Shown in pieces: positions 9,293-19,088 of a DNA stretch of 64,000 bases (position 1 is its first letter; each line of letters starts with the position of its first letter). Source of the DNA: Ancylobacter lacus (GTDB lineage: Bacteria; Pseudomonadota; Alphaproteobacteria; Rhizobiales; Xanthobacteraceae); NCBI RefSeq assembly GCF_018390635.1, contig NZ_JAHBGE010000074.1:31975-95974 (forward strand). The letters are read 5' to 3'. The position numbers and the translations under genes are program-made. The notes below the pieces were generated by a model. That model saw only the letters and a program-made list of their open reading frames with translations, had not been told where the DNA came from and ran no database searches.

Positions 9293-9321
9293 GGTACGCA
9301 CCTTTTCGCCAGCGGCTTGAT

Positions 9322-9340
9322 TTGGGCATGTTTAGCCCAA
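9322..9340. promoter_or_regulatory. Inverted repeat in the pepA-lptF divergent promoter region
   Basis: TTGGGC (9322-9327) and GCCCAA (9335-9340) form an inverted repeat with a seven-base spacer in the AT-richest part of the gap. It could be an operator; no regulator is identified. Confidence 0.35.
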
Positions 9341-9455
9341 TGATGGCCCGGCGACGAGAGCGGCGATCGAGCGTTCATTTGCACATTGGAATGGTTCCGC
9401 CTATCCACACACCTGCGGGCGGCGACTTGAAGTAAGGCAGCGACGGACACGCCAC

Positions 9456-10613
9456 ATGATCACGCGCCTCGACCGCTACGTGTTCCGCTCGGCCGGCTTC
9501 GCCTTCGCGGGCACCCTCGTCGTGCTCACGGGCATGATCTGGGTCACCCAGGCCCTGCGCCAGCTCGACATCATGACCACGCAGGGCCAGACCATCCTGG
9601 CCTTCGTCTACATCACCAGCCTCGCCATGCCGGCGCTGGTGCTCGCCCTCGCCCCGGCGGCGCTGTTCATGGCGGTGGCCCACACGCTGTTCCGCATGAA
9701 CGGCGATTCGGAAATCGTGGTCGCCAGCGCCTCCGGCATCTCCACCCGCCGCTTCCTGCGCCCGCTGATCGTGCTGGCGCTGCTGGTGGCGGGGGCCTGC
9801 GCGGCATTGTCGCTGGAGCTGGTCCCGGCCGCGCTGCGGCAGTTCCGCACCGAGATCACCCGGGTGCGCGGCGACCTCGTCGGCTTCATCGCCCAGCCCG
9901 GGCGCTTCACCACGATCGCCGACGGCATGGTGTTCAACGTGCGCGAGCGCAACGCCAGCGGCGTTCTGGGCGGCATCTTCATCAACGACGCCCGCAACCG
10001 CGAGGAGGTGAGCACCTATCTCGCCGACCGCGGCCAGATCGTCGACACCAAGGAAGGCACCTTCCTCATCCTGGAGGACGGCGCCATCCACCGCCGCACC
10101 CCCGGCAAGCCGGACTCCAACGTGGTGGAGTTCCAGCGCTACGCCTTCGACCTCTCGCCGTTCAACTCCAGCCAGGACGGCCCCACCCTGCGGGCGCCGG
10201 AGCGCACCTTCGCCGAGCTGCTCAACCCCGACACCGAGGACCCCGCCTACAAGAAGGACCCCGGCCGCTACGCCGAGGAGATCCACCGCCGGCTGTCGCT
10301 GCCGCTCTATGTGCTGGCCTTCTTCGGCATCGCGGTCGCCGCGCTGGCCGAGCCGCGCACGACGCGAGAGAGCCGCGGCCTCGCGCTGGCGGCGACGATT
10401 CCCTATGTGGTGGGATTGCAGGTCGCCAGCTTCGGCCTCATCAACCAGGTTCGCCGGGTGCCGGAGCTGATTCCCGTGGTCTATCTCATCCCGCTCGTCG
10501 TCATCCTCGGCAGCGTCGCGATCCTGGCCGGCTACAAGGTGAAGACGCCGCCCTCCGTCAGCCGGTTCTTCGACAAGCTTGCCCAGCGCGTCGTGCGCGA
10601 AACGGTGAACTGA
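9456..10613 (+). CDS. lptF: LPS export ABC transporter permease LptF
   Basis: Inner-membrane permease of the LptB2FG extractor that pulls lipopolysaccharide from the inner membrane into the Lpt bridge. 385 residues. Transmembrane helices lie at about 14-34, 53-75 and 100-120, a periplasmic jellyroll-like domain at about 130-270, then three helices near the C-terminus. The opening MITRLDRYVFRS is typical. It is followed after 40 bp by lptG, and both precede lptD. Confidence 0.93.
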   Translation: MITRLDRYVFRSAGFAFAGTLVVLTGMIWVTQALRQLDIMTTQGQTILAFVYITSLAMPALVLALAPAALFMAVAHTLFRMNGDSEIVVASASGISTRRFLRPLIVLALLVAGACAALSLELVPAALRQFRTEITRVRGDLVGFIAQPGRFTTIADGMVFNVRERNASGVLGGIFINDARNREEVSTYLADRGQIVDTKEGTFLILEDGAIHRRTPGKPDSNVVEFQRYAFDLSPFNSSQDGPTLRAPERTFAELLNPDTEDPAYKKDPGRYAEEIHRRLSLPLYVLAFFGIAVAALAEPRTTRESRGLALAATIPYVVGLQVASFGLINQVRRVPELIPVVYLIPLVVILGSVAILAGYKVKTPPSVSRFFDKLAQRVVRETVN

Positions 10614-10653
10614 ATCCGATGCCGCGTTCCCGCCGCACCGCCGGAGGCCGCCC

Positions 10654-11739
10654 GTGATCGGTCGCACGCTCGGCTTCTATTTCGGCCGCCGCTTCTTCAG
10701 CTCCGTGCTGGGAATCTATGTCGGCTGCGCCTTCCTCATCATGCTCGTGGATTTCCTCGAGCTGAGCCGCCGCGTGGGCGAGCGCGACGTCGACAGCACG
10801 ACGCTGCTGAAACTGGTGATCTACCACATCCCCTTCTACACCGAGCAGTTGCTGCCCTTCGCGGTGCTGTTCGCGGGAATCGGCACCTTCCTCACCCTGT
10901 CGCGGCGGCTGGAGCTGGTGGTGGCGCGGGCGGCGGGCATCTCGGCGTGGCAGTTCATCGCGCCCGCCTGCCTCATCGCCCTGGTGCTCGGGGTGTTGTC
11001 CACAACGCTCTACAATCCGCTCTCGGCGGAGTTCAAGGATCGCTCCAGCCAGATCGAGGCCGAAATTTTTAACCGGGAGACCGGTATGTTCGCCTCATCG
11101 AGCGCCGGCTTCTGGATACGCCAGCAAAGCGTGGACGGGCAGGCGATCATCCAGGCGGCCGCCAAGCAGGACGGCGGCCGGCAGTTGTCGGGAGTGACGG
11201 TGTTCGTGTTCGGCCGGGACGGAAAGCTCTCCGAGCGCATCGAAGCCCGCACCGCCCGGCTCGGCGCCGGCGCCTGGGAACTCAGCGACGCGCGGGTGCT
11301 CACGGTCGGCCTCGGGCTCGATCACTACGACACTTTCCTCGTCGCCACGAACCTCACGCCCGACCAGGTTCAGGAGACCCTGCAGAGCGACATCGTCTCG
11401 TTCTGGGATCTTCCACAGGCGATCGAGGCGGCGACCCGCGTCGGCTTCGGCGCGGAGCGTTATCGCCTGCAATACCAAAGCCTTCTCGCCCGGCCCTTGC
11501 TGCTGCTGGCGATGGTGCTGATCGCCGCCTCGGTGAGCCTGCGGGTGTTCCGCTTCGGCGGGATAGGCGAGGCGATTCTCGGTGGCGTCGCTGCCGGCTT
11601 TCTGCTTTATGTAGCTACCAAGCTCGCCGAGGATCTTGGCGAGGCGGGTGTCGTTCACCCGATTCTTGCAGCGTGGTTTCCAGCGGTCGTTGGGGCATTG
11701 ATGGGAGTCCTCATTTTGCTCCACCGGGAGGACGGATGA
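10654..11739 (+). CDS. lptG: LPS export ABC transporter permease LptG
   Basis: Partner permease of LptF. 361 residues with three N-terminal helices, a periplasmic domain (about 120-265) and three C-terminal helices (RPLLLLAMVLIAASVSLRVF and following). The start is GTG at 10654 with GGAGG six bases upstream. Its TGA overlaps the ATG of lptD (ATGA), implying translational coupling between the LPS extractor and the outer-membrane translocon. Confidence 0.93.
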   Translation: MIGRTLGFYFGRRFFSSVLGIYVGCAFLIMLVDFLELSRRVGERDVDSTTLLKLVIYHIPFYTEQLLPFAVLFAGIGTFLTLSRRLELVVARAAGISAWQFIAPACLIALVLGVLSTTLYNPLSAEFKDRSSQIEAEIFNRETGMFASSSAGFWIRQQSVDGQAIIQAAAKQDGGRQLSGVTVFVFGRDGKLSERIEARTARLGAGAWELSDARVLTVGLGLDHYDTFLVATNLTPDQVQETLQSDIVSFWDLPQAIEAATRVGFGAERYRLQYQSLLARPLLLLAMVLIAASVSLRVFRFGGIGEAILGGVAAGFLLYVATKLAEDLGEAGVVHPILAAWFPAVVGALMGVLILLHREDG

Positions 11740-14198
11740 AGGTCGGCAGCGTTTCCGCCGGCCAAGCAGGTCAGGCCTCCCGCCGGGCATCCGGCAGCGG
11801 CCTCGTCTCTGCTTGTTGGCTGTTCTCGACGGTCGTCCTCGGCACGCTGGGCATCCTGCTCCCGGCGGGCGACGCGATGGCTCAGGCTTCGTTCACCCAC
11901 GCCAAGGGCTCCTCGAGCCTTGCCGGCGAGCTTTCCGGGCAGCGCCAGGTCGACCCCAACGCCAAGATGATCGTGACCGCGGACGAGCTGGTCTACGACT
12001 TCAAGCGTCAGGAAGTCTCGGCCATCGGCCATGTGCAGATCTATTACGACGGCGCCGTCGTCGAGGCGCAGCGCATCATCTACGACCAGAACGCCAAGCG
12101 GCTGAAGGCCGAGGGCGGCGTGCGCCTGAAGGACCGCGACGGCAAGATCATCACCGCCGACAATCTCGACCTGTCGCAGGATTTCGCCGACGGCTTCGTC
12201 CGGTCGCTGCGCATCGACACGCCGGACAACATGCACTTCGTGGCGGCCGCGGCCCAGCGCTCGGGCGGCGACACCACCACCCTGACCAACGGCTCCTACA
12301 CGCCGTGCGAGCCCTGCCGCGCCAACCCGGAGAAGCCGCCGCTCTGGCAGATCAAGGCGACCCGCATCATCCACAAGGAAAAAGACCAGACCCTCTATTT
12401 CAAGGATGCGACCTTCGAGTTCTTCGGGCTGCCGATCGCCTATTTCCCCTATTTCGAGGCCCCGGACCCCTCGGTGAAGCGCAAGTCGGGCTTCCTGCTG
12501 CCGAAGTTCATGAGTTCCAGCAATGTCGGCATCGGTGTCACCGTGCCGTATTTCTGGAACATCGCGCCCAATATGGACGTGACCTTCTCGCCGATGCTGA
12601 CGACCAAGCAGGGCTTCCTGATGGACGCCGAGTTCCGGCAGCGGCTGGAAACCGGCACCTGGTCGATCCGCGCCGCCGGCATCCAGCAGGCCGACCCCAG
12701 CGCCTTCTCCGGCGACCCCGGCGACCGCGACAGCCGCGGCCTGCTGGAAAGCCACGGCAAGTTCAACATCAACACGCAGTGGTACTGGGGCTGGGACGGC
12801 TACCTCCTGACCGACCAGACCTTCCTCAGCGACTACTCGCTGGCCAACACCGGCAGCCGCGAGGTGACCTCGCAGATCTTCCTCGTCGGTCAGGGCGACC
12901 GCAGCTATTTCGACGCCCGGGTGATGCAGTTCTACGGCCTCACCACCTATGACGACGAGAACCAGCAGGCCCTCGTCGCGCCGGTCATCGACTACAGCAA
13001 GGTGCTGGACCATCCCGTCATGGACGGCCAGTTCAGCTACAACTTCAATTTCATCAGCCTGACCCGGCAGGAAGCCGACATCCGCGCCACCTCCGCCAGC
13101 TTCGTGGTGCCGAACCAGACCAACGGCGCCACCAACGAGTGCGACCTGACGCTGACCAACAACCCCGCGCAGGACTGCCTGCTGCGCGGCATGGCCGGCT
13201 CCTATTCCCGCCTCTCCGGCCAGGCCGACTGGCGCAAGAGCGTGACCGACAGCGCCGGGCAGGTTTGGACCCCGTTCATGAATGTGCGGGTCGACGTCGC
13301 CGCGCTCTCCTCCGACAGCGAGAACGAGCCGTGGCTCGCCTCGGGCGACAGCCAGCTCGTCCGCGCCATGCCGGCGGTTGGCCTCGAATACCGCTACCCC
13401 TTCATGTCCGTGGAGAAGTGGGGCACCCAGACCCTGGAGCCGATCGCCCAGGTGATCGTGCGCCCCGACGAGAGCGACATCGGCAAGTTCCCCAACGAAG
13501 ACGCGCAGAGCCTCGTCTTCGACGACACCAACCTGTTCTCGCTCAGCAAATATTCCGGCTACGACCGGGTCGAGGGCGGCACCCGCGCCAATGTGGGCCT
13601 GCAGTACACCGCCAATCTGAACGGCGGCGGCCTCGTCAACGCGCTGTTCGGGCAGTCCTACCAGCTCGCCGGCGTCAACTCCTACAGCCAGTACGACATG
13701 GCCAATACCGGCGCCGAGTCGGGCCTGCAGGACGACGTCTCCGACTATGTCGGCCGGCTCTACTACGCCCCGGCGCCGGACTTCTCGCTGGTCGGCCGCT
13801 TCCGTTTCGACCACGACACCATGGACATGTCGCGCGTCGAGGTTCAGGGCAACAAGAGCTGGGACCGCTTCTCCGTCAGCGCGCTCTACGGCAAGTACGA
13901 CCCGCAGCCGGAGCTGGGCTACTACACCCTGCGCGAGGGCATCGTCGGCAGCGGCAACTACAAGATCAACGACCAGTGGAGCCTGTCGGCCGGCGTGCGC
14001 TACGACCTCGCGCTGGACCAGGTCGACTACACCACGCTCGGCATCAAATATCTCAACGACTGCCTGGGCGTGGCGCTGAACTACATCTCCAGCTACACCG
14101 AGAACACCAATCGCGAACGCGACGACAAGGTGCTGCTGACCATCAGCCTGCGCACCCTCGGCGAGGCCGGGTTCTCCACCGGCCTCGGCGGCAACTGA
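11736..14198 (+). CDS. lptD: LPS-assembly outer-membrane protein LptD
   Basis: Beta-barrel that inserts LPS into the outer leaflet. 820 residues. A long signal region with a hydrophobic core at about 26-45 ends near AMAQ. An N-terminal OstA/LptA-like beta-jellyroll (about 60-190) is followed by a CxxC pair at C191 and C194 (YTPCEPC) and a C-terminal barrel. Further cysteines (NECD, QDC, NDC) could supply the disulfides known to matter in LptD. The ATG at 11736 overlaps the lptG stop, which supports this start over an in-frame upstream codon. Confidence 0.94.
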   Translation: MKVGSVSAGQAGQASRRASGSGLVSACWLFSTVVLGTLGILLPAGDAMAQASFTHAKGSSSLAGELSGQRQVDPNAKMIVTADELVYDFKRQEVSAIGHVQIYYDGAVVEAQRIIYDQNAKRLKAEGGVRLKDRDGKIITADNLDLSQDFADGFVRSLRIDTPDNMHFVAAAAQRSGGDTTTLTNGSYTPCEPCRANPEKPPLWQIKATRIIHKEKDQTLYFKDATFEFFGLPIAYFPYFEAPDPSVKRKSGFLLPKFMSSSNVGIGVTVPYFWNIAPNMDVTFSPMLTTKQGFLMDAEFRQRLETGTWSIRAAGIQQADPSAFSGDPGDRDSRGLLESHGKFNINTQWYWGWDGYLLTDQTFLSDYSLANTGSREVTSQIFLVGQGDRSYFDARVMQFYGLTTYDDENQQALVAPVIDYSKVLDHPVMDGQFSYNFNFISLTRQEADIRATSASFVVPNQTNGATNECDLTLTNNPAQDCLLRGMAGSYSRLSGQADWRKSVTDSAGQVWTPFMNVRVDVAALSSDSENEPWLASGDSQLVRAMPAVGLEYRYPFMSVEKWGTQTLEPIAQVIVRPDESDIGKFPNEDAQSLVFDDTNLFSLSKYSGYDRVEGGTRANVGLQYTANLNGGGLVNALFGQSYQLAGVNSYSQYDMANTGAESGLQDDVSDYVGRLYYAPAPDFSLVGRFRFDHDTMDMSRVEVQGNKSWDRFSVSALYGKYDPQPELGYYTLREGIVGSGNYKINDQWSLSAGVRYDLALDQVDYTTLGIKYLNDCLGVALNYISSYTENTNRERDDKVLLTISLRTLGEAGFSTGLGGN

Positions 14199-14265
14199 CC
14201 GGCGGCGCTTTTCCGCGCCCCGGCGGCCACCTGTCGCATTGAGGCCACAAGGCTTGCACACAACA

Positions 14266-14288
14266 CGTCGGTCGTGTGACGACCGATG
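14266..14288 (+). other. Stem-loop between lptD and surA
   Basis: CGTCGGTCGT and ACGACCGATG flank a GTG triloop; ten pairs form, one of them G-U. It lies 68 bp after lptD and about 80 bp before the surA start and has no T-run. It may be an mRNA processing or stability element. Confidence 0.5.
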
Positions 14289-14368
14289 GTGGCCCGGCGC
14301 AGCACGGTGCGGATCGGCGGGCCCGGAACGAAGGGCGCGCGGCGGGCGCAAGCAGGGATGACGAGAGC

Positions 14369-15439
14369 ATGAGGATCAGCCGGAGTTGGGACACGGTCGG
14401 GGCGCAGGGCGCGGCCGCAGCTCGGATGACGTCGGCTCCGGCGCCGGCGCCGCGGCTTTCCCCGTCCGGTGGGCCGCAGGGCCGCGGCGCCGGCCGGGCG
14501 CTGCGCGTGGCGCGGCTGCTGCTCGGCCTCGCCGGGCCTGCGCTGGCGCTGTCCGCGCTCGCCCCCCTCGCCTCCTCGCCCGCGCAGGCCCAGCAGATCC
14601 TCGTCATGGTGCAGGGCCAGCCCATCACCAGCTTCGACGTCGCCCAGCGCATCCGCATCGCCCAGCTCACCGAGCGGCAGAAGCTCAGCCAGAAGCAGGC
14701 GCTCGACGCCCTGGTCAACGACCGGCTGAAGATCTTCACCGCCGACCGCTACGGCGTCACCGCCGACGACGCCGAAATCGACAAGATGTACGCCAACATG
14801 GCGAGCCGCACAGGCCGCACCCCGGCCGAGCTGACCCAGGCGCTGGCCCAGTCCGGCGTCGACGCCCGGCTGCTGAAGGACAAGATGCGGGCGGACTATG
14901 TCTGGAGCAACTATGTCCGCGGCCGCTATTCCTCGGTCGCCTCCGTGCGCGATTCCGACATCTTCGCGGCGCTGAACGCCAAGGGCACCGACAGCCGGCA
15001 GGCCCAGCGCACCACCGAGTTCACCATCCGCCAGATTGTGCTGGTGGTGGGCCGCACCGCGCCGGCCTCGATGCGCTCGACCCGCCTCGCCGAAGCCAAT
15101 GCGCTGCGGCAGAAGTTCAACGGCGACTGCGAGAGCGGCGTCGCCGCCGCCAAGGCGATGCGCGAGGTCGTGGTGCGCGACCCGGTGGTCCGCACCGGCG
15201 CCGACGTCTCCGCCGGGCTGCGCAAGATCCTCGCCGACACCCCGGTGGGCGGCGCCACCGCCCCGGAGGTAACCCAGGCCGGCGTCGAGATGGTCGCGGT
15301 CTGCGCCAAGCGCGAGGTGATCGGCGACAGCGCGGAGAAGAAGGAGATCCAGCAGGAGCTCCAGAGCAAGCAGTTCGACACCCTCTCCGACCGGCTTCTG
15401 GCGGAAGCCCGCAAGGCGGCGCTGATCGAGTACCGCTAG
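14369..15439 (+). CDS. SurA-like periplasmic chaperone / peptidyl-prolyl isomerase
   Basis: Outer-membrane protein folding factor next to lptD, as in most proteobacteria. About 356 residues with a secretion signal (hydrophobic stretch near residues 48-72, ending SPAQAQQ). It is followed by the SurA N-terminal domain (QPITSFDVAQRIRIAQLTERQ, then ALDALVNDRLK) and a C-terminal region containing one degenerate parvulin-like segment. Alphaproteobacterial forms are shorter than the E. coli protein with two parvulin domains. The start at 14369 (MRISRSW) is preferred; 14426 would still leave the signal peptide. Confidence 0.87.
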   Translation: MRISRSWDTVGAQGAAAARMTSAPAPAPRLSPSGGPQGRGAGRALRVARLLLGLAGPALALSALAPLASSPAQAQQILVMVQGQPITSFDVAQRIRIAQLTERQKLSQKQALDALVNDRLKIFTADRYGVTADDAEIDKMYANMASRTGRTPAELTQALAQSGVDARLLKDKMRADYVWSNYVRGRYSSVASVRDSDIFAALNAKGTDSRQAQRTTEFTIRQIVLVVGRTAPASMRSTRLAEANALRQKFNGDCESGVAAAKAMREVVVRDPVVRTGADVSAGLRKILADTPVGGATAPEVTQAGVEMVAVCAKREVIGDSAEKKEIQQELQSKQFDTLSDRLLAEARKAALIEYR

Positions 15440-15521
15440 AGCCGGGCCGGGCGTCATCGGTCCCATCGTCCACCTCACCGCACCGACCCTCCACCGCCCC
15501 GAAGGCCCCCGACCGCCCGCC

Positions 15522-16547
15522 ATGCCCGCTCTCGCGCTTTCCCTCGGCGACCCCGCCGGTATCGGGCCGGACATCGCCCTCGCCGCCTGGAGTCGGCGCG
15601 AAGCCGATGAGGTCCCAGCGTTTTTCGTCACCGGGGATGCCACCGTGCTGGAGCGGCGGGCGCGGCAGCTCGGGCTCGACGTGTCGGTTGCACGGCTCGC
15701 GCCGTCGGAGGCGCCGGCGATGTTCCGCCGGGCCCTGCCGGTGGTGCCGGCGGGCCCTGCCGCCTCCGCCCTGCCTGGCATACCGGATGCCACCAGCGCC
15801 CCCGCGAGCCTCGCCGCGATCGAGGCCGCGGTGGCGCTGACGCGGGCCGGAAAGGCCGCGGCCGTGGTCACGAACCCGATTTCGAAGGCGGTTCTCTATG
15901 AGGCGGGCTTCCCTTTCCCCGGCCATACCGAGTTTCTCGCCCATCTCGCGGGCGATCCCGCGGCGCTCCCGGTGATGATGCTGTGGTCGGAGCGCCTCGC
16001 CGTGGTGCCGGCGACCATCCATGTGCCGCTGGCCGAGGTGCCGAGCCGCCTCACCCGCGAACTCCTTGTGCGTACAGGCGAAATCACCGCCCGCGAACTC
16101 ACCGGGCGGTTCGGCATCGCAAGGCCGCGCCTCGTTTTCTGCGGCCTCAACCCCCATGCCGGCGAACAGGGAACGATGGGCCGCGAGGATGAGGACGTGG
16201 TGCGGCCCGCCGTCGCCGAGCTGCGCCGCCGCGGCATCGACGCCCGCGGCCCGCTGCCGGCGGACACGCTGTTCCACCCGGCCGCACGTGCCGGCTACGA
16301 CGTCGCCATCGGCGCCTATCACGACCAGGTGCTGGCGCCGATCAAGGCGCTGGCGTTCGACGAGGCGGTGAACGTCACGCTCGGCCTGCCCTTCATCCGC
16401 ACCTCGCCCGACCACGGCACCGCCTTCGACCTCGCCGGCACCGGCCGTGCGAGCCCGTCCAGCCTGATCGCGGCGCTCCGCCTCGCCCGCCGCCTCGCCG
16501 ATGTTGAGGCCGCCGCGGCGGCGCACCCGGTCGAGGTGGCCTCGTGA
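15522..16547 (+). CDS. pdxA: 4-hydroxythreonine-4-phosphate dehydrogenase
   Basis: NAD-dependent oxidation step of the DXP-dependent vitamin B6 pathway. 341 residues. The N-terminal [13 protein letters not shown] motif and the metal-binding segments [10 protein letters not shown] and [12 protein letters not shown] are present, as is the [10 protein letters not shown] signature near the end. Its TGA overlaps the GTG start of rsmA (GTGA). The surA-pdxA-rsmA order is a widely conserved proteobacterial operon. Confidence 0.96.
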   Translation: MPALALSLGDPAGIGPDIALAAWSRREADEVPAFFVTGDATVLERRARQLGLDVSVARLAPSEAPAMFRRALPVVPAGPAASALPGIPDATSAPASLAAIEAAVALTRAGKAAAVVTNPISKAVLYEAGFPFPGHTEFLAHLAGDPAALPVMMLWSERLAVVPATIHVPLAEVPSRLTRELLVRTGEITARELTGRFGIARPRLVFCGLNPHAGEQGTMGREDEDVVRPAVAELRRRGIDARGPLPADTLFHPAARAGYDVAIGAYHDQVLAPIKALAFDEAVNVTLGLPFIRTSPDHGTAFDLAGTGRASPSSLIAALRLARRLADVEAAAAAHPVEVAS

Positions 16548-17431
16548 GCGCGATCGACGATCTGCCGCCGCTGCGCGAGGTCATCCGCGAGCACGGCCTC
16601 TCCGCGCTGAAGGCGCTGGGGCAGAATTTCCTTCTGGATCTGAACCTTACCGCGCGCATCGCCCGCACGGCCGGCGCCCTTGAGAACGTCACCGTCATCG
16701 AGGTCGGTCCCGGTCCCGGCGGGCTGACGCGGGCGCTGCTGGCGCTCGGCGCGCGCAGGGTGATCGCGATCGAGCGGGATTCGCGCTGCATCGCCGCGCT
16801 GAACGAGGTCGCTGCGCGCTATCCCGGCCGGCTCGACATTGTCGAGGGCGACGCGCTGAAGACCGACATGGCGGCGCTGGCCGACGGCCCGACCCGGGTC
16901 GTCGCCAACCTGCCCTACAACATCGCGACCCCGCTGCTGATCGGCTGGCTGTCGGCGGACCCGTGGCCGCCCTGGTATGAGAGCCTGACGCTGATGTTCC
17001 AGCGCGAGGTCGCCGAGCGGATCGTCGCCGATCCCAGCTCCGACCATTATGGCCGGCTGGGCGTGCTCACAGGCTGGCGGGCACAGGCGCGGATCGCCTT
17101 CGATGTGGCACCCTCCGCCTTCGTACCGCCGCCCAAGGTGACGTCGTCGGTGGTGCACATCGTGCCCCGGTCCACGCCGCTGCCGGGCTCACTGCGGGCG
17201 CTGGAGCGCGTCACCGAGGCGGCGTTCGGCCAGCGCAGGAAGATGCTGCGGCAGAGCCTGAAAAGCCTCGGCACCGAGCCGTCGCGGCTGCTGGATGCCG
17301 CCGGCATTACCCCGACGGCGCGGGCCGAGGAAATCCCAGTGGAGGGCTTCGTCGCCCTCGCCAACGCCCTCCTCGCCGAGGAGGCCGTCCGCCGGGCGGC
17401 CTCTCAGGCCGTGAGGTCGGAAAGCTCCTGA
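16544..17431 (+). CDS. rsmA: 16S rRNA dimethyladenosine transferase
   Basis: KsgA-type enzyme that dimethylates the two adjacent adenosines in the 3' hairpin of 16S rRNA during small-subunit assembly. 295 residues. QNFLLDLN and the SAM motif [12 protein letters not shown] are present, with the catalytic NLPYNIATP. The GTG start at 16544 overlaps the pdxA stop. The 3' end overlaps gmk on the other strand by 28 bp. Confidence 0.95.
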   Translation: MSAIDDLPPLREVIREHGLSALKALGQNFLLDLNLTARIARTAGALENVTVIEVGPGPGGLTRALLALGARRVIAIERDSRCIAALNEVAARYPGRLDIVEGDALKTDMAALADGPTRVVANLPYNIATPLLIGWLSADPWPPWYESLTLMFQREVAERIVADPSSDHYGRLGVLTGWRAQARIAFDVAPSAFVPPPKVTSSVVHIVPRSTPLPGSLRALERVTEAAFGQRRKMLRQSLKSLGTEPSRLLDAAGITPTARAEEIPVEGFVALANALLAEEAVRRAASQAVRSESS

Positions 17432-18069
17432 TCCAGCCGCTCGATGATCGGCGGCAGGCCGATCATGCGCTCGCGGCGCAGGCGCTCGGCGATAAGGATA
17501 GCTTCGAGGCTGCGGAAGGTGGTGTCGAGGTCCTGGTTCACCAGCACATAATCGTAATGGTCCCAGTGGGCGATTTCGGTGCGGGCATTCTTCAGCCGCT
17601 TCTCGATCACGCCCGACGCATCCTCGGCCCGCCGCTCCAGCCGGGTCTTCAGTTCCACCGCCGAGGGCGGCAGGATGAACACGCCGACAATGTCGGAGCG
17701 CATCTTGTCGTAAAGCTGCAGCGTGCCCTGATAGTCGATGTCGAACAGCACATCCCGCCCGGCGGAGAGAGCGGCCTCCACCGGCTCGCGCGGGGTGCCG
17801 TAGAAATTGCCGTGCACCTCGGCCGATTCCAGCAGGTCACCGGTGTCGCGCAGGCGCTCGAAACGCTCGCGCTTGATGAAGTGGTAGTGGATGCCATCCA
17901 CCTCGCTGGGGCGACGCTCGCGCGTGGTGACGGACACCGACAGGTGGATTTCCGGGTGCTTGTCCAGCAGCAGCCGCGCGAGCGTGGACTTGCCGGCACC
18001 GGACGGCGAGGACAGCACCAGCATGACGCCGCGGCGCGCGATGACGATCGGGGACGTGACGGGGGGCAT
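17404..18069 (-). CDS. gmk: Guanylate kinase
   Basis: Phosphorylates GMP to GDP. 221 residues from the ATG at 18069. P-loop [10 protein letters not shown] and the GMP-binding segments [15 protein letters not shown] and [10 protein letters not shown] are present. A GTG at 18078 overlaps the yicC stop (GTGA) and would add MRF; either start is possible. It follows yicC, a common pairing. Confidence 0.94.
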   Translation of the reverse strand: MPPVTSPIVIARRGVMLVLSSPSGAGKSTLARLLLDKHPEIHLSVSVTTRERRPSEVDGIHYHFIKRERFERLRDTGDLLESAEVHGNFYGTPREPVEAALSAGRDVLFDIDYQGTLQLYDKMRSDIVGVFILPPSAVELKTRLERRAEDASGVIEKRLKNARTEIAHWDHYDYVLVNQDLDTTFRSLEAILIAERLRRERMIGLPPIIERLDQELSDLTA

Positions 18070-18074
18070 GAACC

Positions 18075-18962
18075 TCACTCGATGTTCTGGACCTGCTCGC
18101 GGAACTGCTCGACGACACCCTTCAGCTCGAGGCCGATGGAGGTCAGCGACACGTCGTTGGCCTTGGAGCAGAGCGTGTTGGTCTCGCGGTTGAATTCCTG
18201 CGCGAGGAAATCGAGCCGCCGCCCGACCGGGCCGCCCTCGGCGATCATGACGCGGGCGGCCGCTACATGGGTGACGAGCCGGTCGAGCTCCTCGCGGACG
18301 TCGACCTTGGCGGCGATCATGAGCGCCTCCTGGTGGAGGCGGTCGGGATCGAAGCTGGAGGCGGTGTCGAGCAGGGTGCGGATCTGGTCGGCGAGCTTGG
18401 CGCGGATCGCCTCCGGCTGCCGGGCCGGGCAGGCCTCGGCCGCGGCGGTGAGACGGGCGATGGCGTCGAGCCGGTCGCCCAGCACGAGGGCGAGGGCGTC
18501 GCCCTCGCGCCGGCGCATGGCGGCGAGTTCGGCGACGGCGCGCTGGAAGCCCGCCAGCACCGCCGCCTCCAGCGCGCGGCGCTGTTCCTCGGTGTCTTCC
18601 GCCTCGGTGATGTCGATGACACCCTTCATCGCCAGCAGCGAATCGAGGCTTGCCGCCGGCATGCCGAGGCTCACGGAGACCCGGCCGACCGCCGCGGCGA
18701 CGGCGCGCAGCAGCTCTTCATTGACCCGAACCTGCACCGCCGTGCCGGCGCGGTTGAGCGTGAGGGTGGCGCTGACATTGCCGCGCGCCAGCGCCTGCGC
18801 GGCCACCTGCCGCAGCGTGGGCTCGATGCCGTCCCACCCGAGCGGGACCCGCAGGCGCAGGTCGAGCGACTTACCATTGACCGACTTCAGCTCCCACGCC
18901 CAGCTCCAGCCGTCGGACGAGCCGTGCGTCCGGGCGAATCCGGTCATGCTGGTCAACGCCAT
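18075..18962 (-). CDS. YicC/YloC family endoribonuclease
   Basis: 295 residues starting MALTSMTGFAR, the canonical N-terminus of the family. It has the YicC_N domain (about 1-155) and the DUF1770-type C-terminal domain (about 210-295; EEGGPVGRRLDFLAQEFNRE and TNTLCSKAND). Recent work describes family members as endoribonucleases. It lies immediately upstream of gmk, a neighbourhood preserved in distant bacteria. Confidence 0.93.
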   Translation of the reverse strand: MALTSMTGFARTHGSSDGWSWAWELKSVNGKSLDLRLRVPLGWDGIEPTLRQVAAQALARGNVSATLTLNRAGTAVQVRVNEELLRAVAAAVGRVSVSLGMPAASLDSLLAMKGVIDITEAEDTEEQRRALEAAVLAGFQRAVAELAAMRRREGDALALVLGDRLDAIARLTAAAEACPARQPEAIRAKLADQIRTLLDTASSFDPDRLHQEALMIAAKVDVREELDRLVTHVAAARVMIAEGGPVGRRLDFLAQEFNRETNTLCSKANDVSLTSIGLELKGVVEQFREQVQNIE

Positions 18963-19088
18963 TCCGAGGTCCTCGCCTGCCCGCCATCAAGGCGGCGGAC
19001 CTTAGCGGCGGCGCGGCGCCCCCTCAAGCCGTCGGGGCGCAATAGCCGGCCACCGGCGCGGTTTTCACCCGCTGCGGCGAAAGGCAGC

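Noticed and set aside
11655-14351. An 898-codon frame antisense to lptD
   Set aside because: lptD on the plus strand has clear family motifs; the antisense product is compositionally biased.
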